From Cohnella cholangitidis (GTDB lineage Bacteria; Bacillota; Bacilli; Paenibacillales; Paenibacillaceae): 64,000 bases of DNA. The notes under the pieces were generated by a model that had not been told where the DNA came from, did no database searches, and saw only the letters and a program-made list of their open reading frames with translations. The DNA is taken from NCBI RefSeq assembly GCF_014107495.1, contig NZ_CP041969.1:4203501-4267500 (forward strand). The letters run 5' to 3'. The translations under genes were made by a program, and so were the position numbers. Positions 8,686 through 16,521 of this stretch are shown one piece after another (within the stretch, counting starts at the first letter, position 1; each line of letters opens with the position of its first letter).

Positions 8686-10524
8686 ATGAAAAAAAGGGCG
8701 ATCAAGATAGTCGCTTTAAGTATATTCGTGAGCGGGATTGCGGCGTTAGCGGGGTGTACGAACGGTTCGGAGCAGACGCGTACGGCTTCCCCGTCGGCTT
8801 CGAAGGCGTCCCCGCCATCCCCGACTGCCGCAGCCGGAGAGGCGCAATCTCCTGAGGGGGATGAGCCGGCAAGGAAATTGCGTATCCACCTGAATCAGGT
8901 CGGCTACTTGCCGGACGGACCTAAAGTCGTCGTGGTCGCCGCGGACGAGCCGTTCGGAGAGCTTAACATCAGCGTAACGGACCGTAAAAATCATTGGAAC
9001 AACGTGTGGAAGGGAACGATTCCAGCGGCGCGGAAGGACGACATCTCCGGGGATTGGGTTTCTCAGGCGGATTTCGGAGAGCTGACCGCGGATGGGCGGT
9101 ATGAAGTCGAAGTCGCAGGGAATGTGTCCGTTCCTTTTTTCATCCATACGGAAGTCTACAACGAATTATTTCTTAATGTAGCTCGTTCTTATAGGCTGCA
9201 ACGGTCGGGAGAGCCGATCGACGATCCGCTCTTGGGGTTAAAGCTGCTTCCCGGGCATCTTCAAGATAAAGAAGCTACGCTGTTCTATAAGGATGAGCAA
9301 GGGCGTCAGCCCGTGATAGACGTGCACGGCGGTTGGTACGACGCAGGTGATTACGGCAAATATATCCCGGTAGCGGCGGTGACGGTCGCGCAGCTCCTGC
9401 TTGCTTACGAGCTTCGACCGGAGTTCTTCGCGGACAAGAAGTTTTTGCAAGATGCCGAGAAATCGGGATGGAAGCACGCGGCGGAAGCTCCGGACGCTCT
9501 CGCCGAAGTGAAGTTCGAGCTCGATTGGATGCTTAGGATGCAAAGGGAGGACGGGGCCGTCTACCACAAAGTGAGCGGAGGGGCATTCCCTGAATTTATT
9601 TTGCCGGCGGAGGATGTTCAGGATCGCACGGTATACGGGATGTCGACTTACGGAACGGCCATGTTCGCGGCGGCGACGGCGATGGCTGCGCGAATCTATG
9701 AACCGTTCGATTCTGCCTATGCGACGGAGTTGCTGAAGAGCTCCAAGAAGGCGCAGGCGTGGCTCGATAGTCATCCGGATGCTTACTTTCGCATGGATGA
9801 AGGACAGAATACGGGCTCCGGTCCGTATGACAAATCGACCGATCGCGAGGAGCGTTTCTGGGCGCTGGCAGAGTTGCTGAAGACGACGGAAGATGAAGGA
9901 TATGCTGGTAAACTGACGAGCCGATATGCCGATTTGCTGGAAAGCCGTCCAACCTTCGTTAGCTGGAATAATACGCACCTTCTTGGGCAGTGGGCGATGG
10001 CAACCGCGTCTCGATCGCCCGAAGCGGCCAAGGACGCAACGGCTCGAGCCATCGTCGGGGCGGCGGATGAGATTTGCGCCCGGGTCGGCACGGACGCTTA
10101 CCGCAGCGCGCTATTAAGCAAGGAGTATTCATGGGCATCGAACAAGAACGCGCTGGCGGAGGCGGAACTGATGTTGCTCGCGAACGAGCTCAAGCCGAGT
10201 GCGGATTATGAAGACGCGGCAGCCGACCAGCTTCATTTCGTGTTGGGCAGGAACGCGATGGGTATGAGCTACGTAACGGGAGCCGGCACGAGATATCCTC
10301 TTCATCCACATCACAGAATTTCGGCCGTGAGCGGAATTCCGGTACGGGGGCTGATAGTCGGCGGGCCGAATCAATATATGAACGATCCCGTTCTGGAGAA
10401 AATGACCGACCTTGGCCTTCCTCCCGCGAAGAGCTATATCGATGATGTACTCAGCTACGCGAGCAATGAGTACGCGATCGATTATAACGCTCCGTTGTTT
10501 TTCACCCTTGCTTTCCAAGAGTAG
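8686..10524 (+). CDS. GH9 endoglucanase-type lipoprotein
   Basis: Secreted glycoside hydrolase family 9 enzyme, 612 residues from ATG 8686. That start follows GGGAGG at ten bases and yields a clean lipoprotein signal (MKKRAIKIVALS...LAGC); an in-frame TTG at 8647 lies inside a cre-like site and is less likely. Order: lipobox, Pro/Ser-rich linker (about 25-65), CelD_N-type Ig-like domain (LNQVGYLPDGPK, to about 160), and the (alpha/alpha)6 catalytic domain. The catalytic Asp pair is in GGWYDAGDYGKY. The general-acid Glu is in YASNEYAIDYNAPLFF near the C-terminus. HPHHRIS is the conserved His/Arg motif. It should cleave beta-1,4-glucans or related glucans at the cell surface. Confidence 0.85.
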   Translation: MKKRAIKIVALSIFVSGIAALAGCTNGSEQTRTASPSASKASPPSPTAAAGEAQSPEGDEPARKLRIHLNQVGYLPDGPKVVVVAADEPFGELNISVTDRKNHWNNVWKGTIPAARKDDISGDWVSQADFGELTADGRYEVEVAGNVSVPFFIHTEVYNELFLNVARSYRLQRSGEPIDDPLLGLKLLPGHLQDKEATLFYKDEQGRQPVIDVHGGWYDAGDYGKYIPVAAVTVAQLLLAYELRPEFFADKKFLQDAEKSGWKHAAEAPDALAEVKFELDWMLRMQREDGAVYHKVSGGAFPEFILPAEDVQDRTVYGMSTYGTAMFAAATAMAARIYEPFDSAYATELLKSSKKAQAWLDSHPDAYFRMDEGQNTGSGPYDKSTDREERFWALAELLKTTEDEGYAGKLTSRYADLLESRPTFVSWNNTHLLGQWAMATASRSPEAAKDATARAIVGAADEICARVGTDAYRSALLSKEYSWASNKNALAEAELMLLANELKPSADYEDAAADQLHFVLGRNAMGMSYVTGAGTRYPLHPHHRISAVSGIPVRGLIVGGPNQYMNDPVLEKMTDLGLPPAKSYIDDVLSYASNEYAIDYNAPLFFTLAFQE

Positions 10525-10684
10525 TTCTCGGCATATTCAGTTTGCTCGGCCTGATCGAAAGGATTTCTTTCAGTTAATTTTCAGTGGAGCCTTATGTTCC
10601 GTTAAGGTTTGCTTCATTCTATTTTCAGAAAAGATGCGAATAATGGATGAAGTAAGACGACTATAGGAACAAGGAGGATTTACG

Positions 10685-11467
10685 ATGAAAAACACGGTAA
10701 GAGCTTTGGGCATTACGGCGGCGCTGGCGGTTATGATTCCTTTGTCCGCATATGCGGCAACGTCAACGGGCAGTTCGACGGCAGAGGTGAAGGAACCGTC
10801 GGCGTGGTCGGCCAAAGGAGGGGCATTCGAAGGACGCGGAGGTTTCGGGCACGGCGGAGCGATCGTCAGCCAAGAAGTGTTGGACCTGCTCAAGCTGGAT
10901 AAAGAAGCTCTGAACAAGAAAATCGAAGCCGGTACGACGTTGGCGCAAATTGCCGAGGAACAAGGCGTTTCCCGGGAAAGCCTGAAGAGCGTTATGACGG
11001 AAGCTTACAATAAAAAGCTTGAAGAACAGAAGCAGCAATACGCGAGCAACCTGGACAAGGCGATCGATTCCGACCTGAAAAAAATCGCTGGCGGACGCGG
11101 CGGCGTTCATGTATCCCGGGATTTAACCGCGGTCGGGGAAGTGCTCGGACTAAGCGCGGACGAGGTAAAGGCTCAGCTCAAAGCCGGCAAGTCGTTAGCC
11201 GATCTGGCTACGGAAAAAGGCGTGGACGTCCAGAAGCTGATCGACGCGCAGACTGCCGCCATTACCGCGAGCATTAACGAGGCGCTTCAAGCGGGCAAAC
11301 TAACCCAGGAGCAAGCGGACAAGCAGTTGGTCGACGCGGCTGACCGTGCCGAGAAAATCGTCAACGGCAAAGGATTCGGCGACGGCGGTCATCCCGGCGG
11401 CAAAGGCCGTGGCGCTAAGGGCGAGAAGTCTGCGGAATCGACGGCGGATGCTTCGGCTTCGTCATAA
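10685..11467 (+). CDS. Secreted protein with two helical repeats
   Basis: Protein of 260 residues with a Sec signal peptide (MKNTVRALGITAALAVMIPLSAYAA; cleavage near residue 24) and an AAGGAGG ribosome site. Two related helical units are visible: LLKLDKEALNKKIEAGTTLA near residues 62-100 and VLGLSADEVKAQLKAGKSLA near residues 150-190, each followed by an E..GV......L pattern. The linker between them is polar and the C-terminus is a Gly/Lys/Ser-rich tail. This repeat occurs in secreted proteins of Gram-positives whose role is unknown. It is a single-gene unit, closed by a strong terminator. Confidence 0.65.
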   Translation: MKNTVRALGITAALAVMIPLSAYAATSTGSSTAEVKEPSAWSAKGGAFEGRGGFGHGGAIVSQEVLDLLKLDKEALNKKIEAGTTLAQIAEEQGVSRESLKSVMTEAYNKKLEEQKQQYASNLDKAIDSDLKKIAGGRGGVHVSRDLTAVGEVLGLSADEVKAQLKAGKSLADLATEKGVDVQKLIDAQTAAITASINEALQAGKLTQEQADKQLVDAADRAEKIVNGKGFGDGGHPGGKGRGAKGEKSAESTADASASS

Positions 11468-11474
11468 GCACGAG

Positions 11475-11517
11475 AAAAAACTTGCCTGCCCCTTGTTTCG
11501 GGGAGGCAAGTTTTTTT
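11475..11517 (+). terminator. Intrinsic terminator after the secreted repeat protein
   Basis: Stem CTTGCCT/AGGCAAG plus CCCC/GGGG with one bulged G and an eight-base loop, followed by seven T residues (11511-11517). Confidence 0.88.
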
Positions 11518-11530
11518 GCTGTGGTCCTAT

Positions 11531-11740
11531 TTGCCGGATTAACCCGAGTGAGTCGTGTAAATGCGCAGAAGGAGCACCATTCGCCGGATTAACCCGAGTG
11601 AGTCGTGCTAAATGCGCAGAAGGGGCACCATTCGCCGGATTAGCCCGAGTGAGTCGTGTTAATGCGCAGAAGGAGCACCATTCGCCGGATTAACCCGAGT
11701 GAGTCGTGTTAAATGCGCAGAAGGAGCACTTTTCGCGGTA
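11531..11740. repeat. Intergenic tandem array, 50-51 bp unit, four copies plus a partial
   Basis: The motif (T/C)CGCCGGATT recurs at 11531, 11581, 11632 and 11682, with a decayed fifth copy near 11733, giving a period of 50-51 bases. Each unit contains TAACCCGAGTGAGTCGTG, then AATGCGCAGAAGG, then AGCACCATTCGCCGG. Copies differ by a few bases or one-base indels. The array begins about 14 bases after an intrinsic terminator and ends in the convergent 3' end of catE, so it fills an intergenic space. The open frame running through it on the plus strand has no independent support. Confidence 0.85.
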
Positions 11741-11767
11741 TTTGCTCCGTTCGGCGCGAGGACGGAA

Positions 11768-12634
11768 TCAAATTGCAGCAGTCAGCCGAATCGCGATGCC
11801 GGAAGGATCGTTCACTTGCCAATAACCTTCTTCCTCAACGGAAGGGATACCGGCGCTGCCGATCTTCGCGAGGACGCGGTCCAACTCCTCTGCGGTAGGG
11901 AGCGCGATCGTATAATACTCAAGCCCGGTTCCGTTCATTGGAGGACGCGGAGCTCCGACGCCCGCCCAAATGTTCATGCCGATATGATGATGGTACCCTC
12001 CTGCCGAAATGAAATAAGCCCCCATCATAGCCGCGGCATCCGCCACCATATCGAATCCTAGAACGTCGCAGTAGAACGCTCTGGATTTCGCAAGCTCGCT
12101 CACGTGCAGGTGGATATGCCCCAAGATCGTTCCTTCGGACAAGCCCTTCCAAGGCTTATCTCCCGCCAACTCCAGCAATCCCTTGATATCCACGGGCTCC
12201 GAGCCCATGACATAGTTGCCTTCCGCGTCTTTCCGCCATTCCGAGCGGGGGCGGTCGCAGTAGATTTCGATTCCGTTCTGGTCCGGATCGGCGATATAGA
12301 GGGCTTCGCTTACAAGATGGTCGCCCTGGCCGATGTGGATACCGGATTCGGCTAACGTCCGTAGCGACAACCCTAGCTGCTCGCGCGTCGGAACGAGGAT
12401 GGCGAAATGGTACAAGCCCGTTGCGGATCTTCTCGGTACGACGACGGCATTCGGAAGTTCCTCGAGAATGAGAAAGGCGTTTTTTCCGTCCACGGATAAT
12501 TTCGCAAGGTTGCCTTCCTGGCTCAAGACCTGAAAGCCGACGACTTCCCGATAAAACCGGACAGAACGTTCCAGGTTGCTCACCTTCAGCTTTAGCTGTC
12601 CGAGTACGGTGTTCTCGTGTATGGATTGAGACAT
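11768..12634 (-). CDS. catE: CatE-type catechol 2,3-dioxygenase (VOC family)
   Basis: Cytoplasmic extradiol dioxygenase or glyoxalase-fold protein, 288 residues, with two vicinal-oxygen-chelate domains. The pattern closely matches Bacillus CatE: N-terminal SIHENTVLGQLKLKVSNLER, SATGLYHFAILVP, DPDQNGIEIY with DRPRSEW, then the metal-binding domain with GHIHLHVSELAKSRAFY and GGYHHHIGMNIWAG, where the His residues are likely Fe ligands. The ATG at 12634 follows GGAGG at eight bases; the upstream in-frame TTG overlaps that ribosome site. In Bacillus this enzyme removes catechol and quinone-type electrophiles under a redox-sensing repressor. Confidence 0.8.
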   Translation of the reverse strand: MSQSIHENTVLGQLKLKVSNLERSVRFYREVVGFQVLSQEGNLAKLSVDGKNAFLILEELPNAVVVPRRSATGLYHFAILVPTREQLGLSLRTLAESGIHIGQGDHLVSEALYIADPDQNGIEIYCDRPRSEWRKDAEGNYVMGSEPVDIKGLLELAGDKPWKGLSEGTILGHIHLHVSELAKSRAFYCDVLGFDMVADAAAMMGAYFISAGGYHHHIGMNIWAGVGAPRPPMNGTGLEYYTIALPTAEELDRVLAKIGSAGIPSVEEEGYWQVNDPSGIAIRLTAAI

Positions 12635-12662
12635 TCGGCATTCCTCCAAATGATCATAGTGT

Positions 12663-12710
12663 TAGTTACTTAATGTAAGTAACTATACCAAATAAATTAC
12701 TTCTTGTAAA
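12663..12710 (-). promoter_or_regulatory. catE promoter with overlapping inverted-repeat operator
   Basis: On the minus strand there is a -35 TTTACA (12705-12710), a 17-base spacer and a -10 TATAGT (12682-12687). A perfect 9-bp inverted repeat, TAGTTACTT and its complement with a five-base centre (12663-12685), overlaps the -10. A shorter copy, TTAC-N5-GTAA, lies in the spacer and -35 region (12697-12709). The layout fits repression by a MarR/DUF24 quinone sensor such as YodB or CatR; the regulator itself is not in the window. Confidence 0.65.
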
Positions 12711-12778
12711 ATGTTAGTTTTATAGGCTAGTCTGCGTGCGTCAGATCAAGGTAATCGCGGGTTGTAATATTCTGTATT

Positions 12779-12806
12779 TTGCAATTTCAAATAAATAGAA
12801 TAAAAT
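12779..12806 (+). promoter_or_regulatory. Possible sigma-A promoter for the carbonic anhydrase gene
   Basis: TTGCAA (12779-12784), a 16-base spacer and TAAAAT (12801-12806), about 100 bases before the start codon. Pattern match only. Confidence 0.35.
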
Positions 12807-12908
12807 TAGGGATAGATAGTTTCGTCGTTCTTGATCATTTTTCCGCGGCGCCGTACAGATTTTACAGAGAAAGATCCATAGGATATAGAAGCGAGGAGAG
12901 AGAAAACA

Positions 12909-13499
12909 ATGTCTATCGTAAGCGATATTTTGGATCATAATAAGAAGTTCGTGGAAGAGAAAAAGTACGAGAAATATTTAACGGACAAGTTCCCGGAGAA
13001 AAAAGTCGCGATTCTGACTTGCATGGATACGCGCCTGGTGGAGCTGCTGCCCAAAGCGCTTAACCTGCGCAACGGGGACGCCAAATTCATTAAGAATGCC
13101 GGCGCGATCCTGACTCAGCCTTTCGGCAGCGCAATGCGCAGCATTATCATCGCCATTCACGAGTTAGGCGCTAAAGAAGTGCTCGTCATCGGGCATCACG
13201 GTTGCGGCATGACGCAGCTCAATTCCGATTCGCTAGTGGAGAAGTTCAAGGCTAACGGGATCTCGGAGGTGGTGCTGTCCACGCTTGAGAACTCGGGTAT
13301 TCGCATGGATCGTTTTTTGAGAGGCTTCGACAAACCTGAGGATGGCGTCAAGCATAGCATCGATGTGATTCGCAAGCATCCGCTGATTCCGTCGTACGTT
13401 CCCGTTCATGGATTCTTGATTCACCCGGATACAGGCAAGCTTGAACTGATCTGCGACGGGTATAAAGCGTTAGAGGAAGCCAAATCGAGCAACAAGTAA
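12909..13499 (+). CDS. Beta-class carbonic anhydrase (YtiB-like)
   Basis: Cytoplasmic zinc enzyme of 196 residues that hydrates CO2 to bicarbonate. Zinc ligands appear as Cys in LTCMDTR (about residue 38) and His/Cys in GHHGCGM (about residues 98-102). The Asp/Arg dyad of the first motif is intact. The short length and form of the motifs match the small type-II branch seen in Bacillus YtiB. The start ATG follows GAGGAGAG. It appears to be a single-gene unit, with its own promoter and a terminator at 13508. Confidence 0.85.
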   Translation: MSIVSDILDHNKKFVEEKKYEKYLTDKFPEKKVAILTCMDTRLVELLPKALNLRNGDAKFIKNAGAILTQPFGSAMRSIIIAIHELGAKEVLVIGHHGCGMTQLNSDSLVEKFKANGISEVVLSTLENSGIRMDRFLRGFDKPEDGVKHSIDVIRKHPLIPSYVPVHGFLIHPDTGKLELICDGYKALEEAKSSNK

Positions 13500-13507
13500 G
13501 AAAGCAA

Positions 13508-13542
13508 GGAGCCTTCACTTCGGTGAGGGCTTCTCTTTTTTT
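13508..13542 (+). terminator. Intrinsic terminator after carbonic anhydrase
   Basis: Stem GAGCCTTCAC/GTGAGGGCTT with a TTCG tetraloop (G-T pairs included), followed by a T-rich run at 13531-13542. Confidence 0.8.
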
Positions 13543-13670
13543 GATATTCTTTCCGGGTCGCCTATTAATATTAATCTCCGCGGATATCCTAATATGAGCT
13601 GCCATTAAATACAATATGTAAAAGAAAAGAAAGAACAAGCTCAAAAGGAATATCCAATGGAGGTTAGGGA

Positions 13671-14234
13671 ATGAAACGTTCAACGATTGGCTGGCTCGTT
13701 ATCGCCGCGCTACTGCTTGTCCTTGTTTTTACGGCTGTAGGCTCTTATAACAGACTCGTGTCCTCGGAAACCGCCGTGGACAATAAAGCCGCCCAGATCG
13801 ATACGCAGCTGCAGCGCCGGGAGGATGTGATCCCGAATTTGGTCAACACGGTCAAAGGGTATGCTGCGCACGAGAAGGAAGTGTTTCAAGCGATCGCGGA
13901 TGCGCGCAGCAAGCTTGCCGGAGCGGGAACGACCGCGGAGAAGGCGGCGGCCAACACGGAATTGGAAGGCGCGTTATCCCGTTTGCTCGTCGTCGTCGAG
14001 AATTATCCGAATCTGAAAGCCGACGCGCAATTTACCCGGTTGATGGATGAGCTGTCCGGAACCGAGAACCGAATCGCGGTCGCGCGCCAAGACTATAACA
14101 ATTCCGTCACCGACTATAATACGAAGATCAGGAAGTTTCCCGCAGCTCTTTACGCGTCGATATTCGGCTTCGAGAAGAAGGATCTGTTCAAAGCGGCTCC
14201 CGGCGCGGAAACCGTGCCTGAAGTACAGTTCTGA
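13671..14234 (+). CDS. lemA: LemA family protein
   Basis: Protein of 187 residues with a single N-terminal membrane anchor (WLVIAALLLVLVFTAV, about 6-23) and a helical outer or cytoplasmic domain. Family hallmarks are YNRLVSSETAVDNKAAQIDTQLQRR, DVIPNLVNTVKGYA and VENYPNLKADAQF, ending with FPAALYASIFGF. The ATG follows TGGAGG. LemA genes are often paired with TPM-domain (YgcG) genes, as here, with a two-base gap. The molecular role of the pair is unknown in most species. Confidence 0.9.
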   Translation: MKRSTIGWLVIAALLLVLVFTAVGSYNRLVSSETAVDNKAAQIDTQLQRREDVIPNLVNTVKGYAAHEKEVFQAIADARSKLAGAGTTAEKAAANTELEGALSRLLVVVENYPNLKADAQFTRLMDELSGTENRIAVARQDYNNSVTDYNTKIRKFPAALYASIFGFEKKDLFKAAPGAETVPEVQF

Positions 14235-14236
14235 CG

Positions 14237-15022
14237 ATGGCCGCCCCGAGGTTTAACGTAAAGCGATTGTCCGCAAGCATGCTGCTGCTCGCGTTCGTTT
14301 CTATGTTGACGATGGCGGCGGGAGCAGTTCAGGCGCAAACGGACACCCGCTATGGCGTCTATGTTCAAGACGAGGCCGGCGTGATCTCCGCGCAAACCCG
14401 AGACGAGCTTTATCGAAGAGCCGTGTGGTTATTCAGGAATACCGGATCGGCTCAGATAGGAGTCGTTACGGTCAGTTCGCTCGACGGGCAGACGCTCGAG
14501 GAGCTCGCGGTTGCCAAGTTCCGCAAGTTGGGGCTAGGATCCAAAGAGCGGAATGACGGCGTGCTGCTGCTGTATTCGGCATCCGAACGGCATGTGCGAA
14601 TGGAGGTCGGATACGGGTTGGAAGGACGAATCCCCGATGGCAAAGCCGGAGCGATATTGGATCAATATTTTGTTCCTAACCGGGATTCGAATCGGCTTGA
14701 CGCCGCATTTGCCCAGACTCAGAGCGCGATCTTAAACGAAATCGGCGCGGAATACGGCCTGGATACGTCCGGCGTTATCGAAGCGGATATGCCTCCGCTT
14801 GGCGCACGGGAGGAAGGCGGCTTCTTCGCCGGGATGCCGGGTTACGCGAAAGTATTGTTGGGGTTGGCGATCGTGTTACTCGTGGTGTTCGACTTCAAGT
14901 TTACTGGCGGAGCGATCACCTATGCGATTCTAAACATGCTTGGACGACGAGGGGGATCCGGCGGAGGCGGAGGCGGAAGAGGCGGAGGAGGATCGTCCGG
15001 CGGAGGCGGCGCGAGCAGATAA
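14237..15022 (+). CDS. TPM-domain (YgcG-type) membrane protein
   Basis: Protein of 261 residues with a signal peptide (LSASMLLLAFVSMLTMAAG...QAQ), a TPM/Psb32 domain at about 35-165 (YVQDEAGVISAQTRDELYRRA, QIGVVTVSSLDGQTLEELA, RNDGVLLLYSASERHVRMEVGYGLEG, IPDGKAG), a membrane helix near residue 205, and a Gly-rich tail ending in GGGGASR. The strong Gly tail is typical of YgcG proteins. It starts two bases after lemA with no ribosome site of its own, which suggests coupling. TPM domains have been linked to phosphatase activity or complex assembly; activity here is untested. Confidence 0.83.
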   Translation: MAAPRFNVKRLSASMLLLAFVSMLTMAAGAVQAQTDTRYGVYVQDEAGVISAQTRDELYRRAVWLFRNTGSAQIGVVTVSSLDGQTLEELAVAKFRKLGLGSKERNDGVLLLYSASERHVRMEVGYGLEGRIPDGKAGAILDQYFVPNRDSNRLDAAFAQTQSAILNEIGAEYGLDTSGVIEADMPPLGAREEGGFFAGMPGYAKVLLGLAIVLLVVFDFKFTGGAITYAILNMLGRRGGSGGGGGGRGGGGSSGGGGASR

Positions 15023-15109
15023 TAGAGCGCCGCGCGGGATGTTCAGAAATTGTTGAGACCTCTCGAGTATGATCATAAGAAAAGGTTTCATGCTCGGGAG
15101 GAATGCCGA

Positions 15110-15469
15110 ATGGCAAAAATCATGGTAGTAGACGATGCTGCTTTTTTGCGGGCCATGCTCAAAGATATATTAGTCAAAGCGGGGCACGAGGTCGTATTCG
15201 AAGCCTCAAATGGCCAGGAAGCAGTGGAAAAGTACAAGTCGGTGCGTCCCGACCTCGTGACGATGGACATTACGATGCCCGTTATGGAAGGCGTCGAAGC
15301 GGTGAAAGAGATTCGCAAGATGGATCCGAGCGCTAGAATCGTCATGTGTTCGGCGATGGGCCAACGAAATCTCATCATCGATGCGATCAAGAGCGGGGCC
15401 AAAGATTTTATCGTTAAGCCGTTCCAAGCGAACCGGGTAGTCGAAGCGGTAGAGAACGCGATCAGCTAA
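15110..15469 (+). CDS. cheY: CheY-type single-domain response regulator
   Basis: Receiver domain only, 119 residues. All canonical residues are visible: the acidic pair in VVDDAAF, the phospho-acceptor Asp in TMDITMPVM (about residue 54), Ser in MCSAMGQ and Lys in FIVKPFQ. The start is ATG 15110, after GGGAGGAATGCCGA; the longer upstream frame from TTG has no ribosome site. In Bacillota CheY-P switches the flagellar motor. No other flagellar genes are near, so this is an isolated copy; a chemoreceptor gene occurs at 40-42 kb. Confidence 0.85.
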   Translation: MAKIMVVDDAAFLRAMLKDILVKAGHEVVFEASNGQEAVEKYKSVRPDLVTMDITMPVMEGVEAVKEIRKMDPSARIVMCSAMGQRNLIIDAIKSGAKDFIVKPFQANRVVEAVENAIS

Positions 15470-15495
15470 CCGTTCCGTCGCCCGTTCGCAATCCC

Positions 15496-16386
15496 CTATA
15501 CATGTCCCATGACTTTTCTGCGAAAAGCCAGCGGAGCGATTCCTTCTTTATTGGAGAAGCAGAACGTGAAATAGGAGCCGTGCTGGAAGCCGACCTCCTC
15601 CGCGATACGGCTGACGGACCATTCCGTCTGAACGAGCAGCTTCTTAGCCTGCTCTATTCTGTATTGCAGCAAGTAATCCATGGGCGTCATTCCGTACACT
15701 TTGAGCATGCACTTGGCCAAGTAGTTCGGATGATAATTCAATTCCTTCTGAAGCGTTGAGTTCGTCAACTTAATCGTATAGTTCTGCCGGATGAACAATT
15801 CGATCTTCTCCGCCAAGTGGAAGGCCGTACCGTCCGACGTCGAGGCAAGCTCTCTGTCCAGATGCTGAATGAACATCTGGAAGGCGGTTTGCCTTTTCCA
15901 GTTGCGCAGGGATCTAGGCTCATCCTCCAATTGAAAAAATTGATTCAAGATTTCAAGCGCCTTCGGTTTAAGCTTCGTATGCTTCGGAATAAAGATCGAA
16001 CACACCTCGCTATGGTTCAAATACGCGGTCTGCTTGTGAGCGGCGATGAGGGAGGACTGGTTCTCCAAGCAAGCGTTCATCCCGCTGCATTCATCCCATG
16101 CCCCGAAAGTATGAAAATGGATCCAAATGATTTCCGTGTCCTCGGAGCAAGGCTCGGTTCCGTAATGATTGGCATCGGGCCGAAGAATGAACGCTTCCCC
16201 CTCCTCGATTCCCCATTCGTTAGATCCTTCGCCGATGTTCAATTTCCCTTTCGCGACGACAACCAAATCGAATACTCCGATGTTATTCCGGCTGATATGA
16301 CGTTCCCCGGCGTTGTAGTACGCACGGCCGCAATCAATGAAGTAAGGCACGGGCGGCGAGATGAAATGCAGGATGGGCGAGCTCAA
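15496..16386 (-). CDS. AraC-family transcriptional regulator with cupin sensor domain
   Basis: Regulator of 296 residues. The N-terminal half (about 20-120) looks like the AraC sugar-binding cupin: VVVAKGKLNIGEG, GEAFILRPDANHYG and IIWIHFHTFG. The C-terminal 100 residues contain two HTH units, ending with VSRIAEEVGFQHGSYFTFCFSNKEGIAPLAFRR. Translation probably starts at TTG 16386, seven bases after GGAGGG. It is divergent from the GH127 gene and is the obvious candidate to control it and perhaps the importer downstream. Confidence 0.85.
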   Translation of the reverse strand: MSSPILHFISPPVPYFIDCGRAYYNAGERHISRNNIGVFDLVVVAKGKLNIGEGSNEWGIEEGEAFILRPDANHYGTEPCSEDTEIIWIHFHTFGAWDECSGMNACLENQSSLIAAHKQTAYLNHSEVCSIFIPKHTKLKPKALEILNQFFQLEDEPRSLRNWKRQTAFQMFIQHLDRELASTSDGTAFHLAEKIELFIRQNYTIKLTNSTLQKELNYHPNYLAKCMLKVYGMTPMDYLLQYRIEQAKKLLVQTEWSVSRIAEEVGFQHGSYFTFCFSNKEGIAPLAFRRKVMGHV

Positions 16387-16521
16387 ATTCGATCCCTCCG
16401 GTTGGTTGTAATTTTAAAATGTGGTTGTAATTGAATATATAAAACCATGATAACACATGTATTATACTTGATATAGCGCTTACATTGTAAGTGGGATTTA
16501 TTAAATAAAGGGGAATTATTG
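16387..16521. promoter_or_regulatory. Divergent araC-type/GH127 control region
   Basis: The 135-base space holds an exact direct repeat of TGGTTGTAATT at 16403-16413 and 16422-16432 (19 bases apart), the geometry typical of AraC-family operators. It also holds a minus-strand -10 TATAAT (complement at 16461-16466) for the regulator gene, and a 6-1-6 palindrome CTTACA-T-TGTAAG (16479-16491) beside the half-cre GCGCTTACA. The direct repeat lies in the regulator's leader, which suggests autoregulation. Confidence 0.5.

Noticed and set aside
11699..12061. Plus-strand open frame after the small tandem array
   Set aside because: It runs through the array and antisense through catE. No ribosome site and no family.
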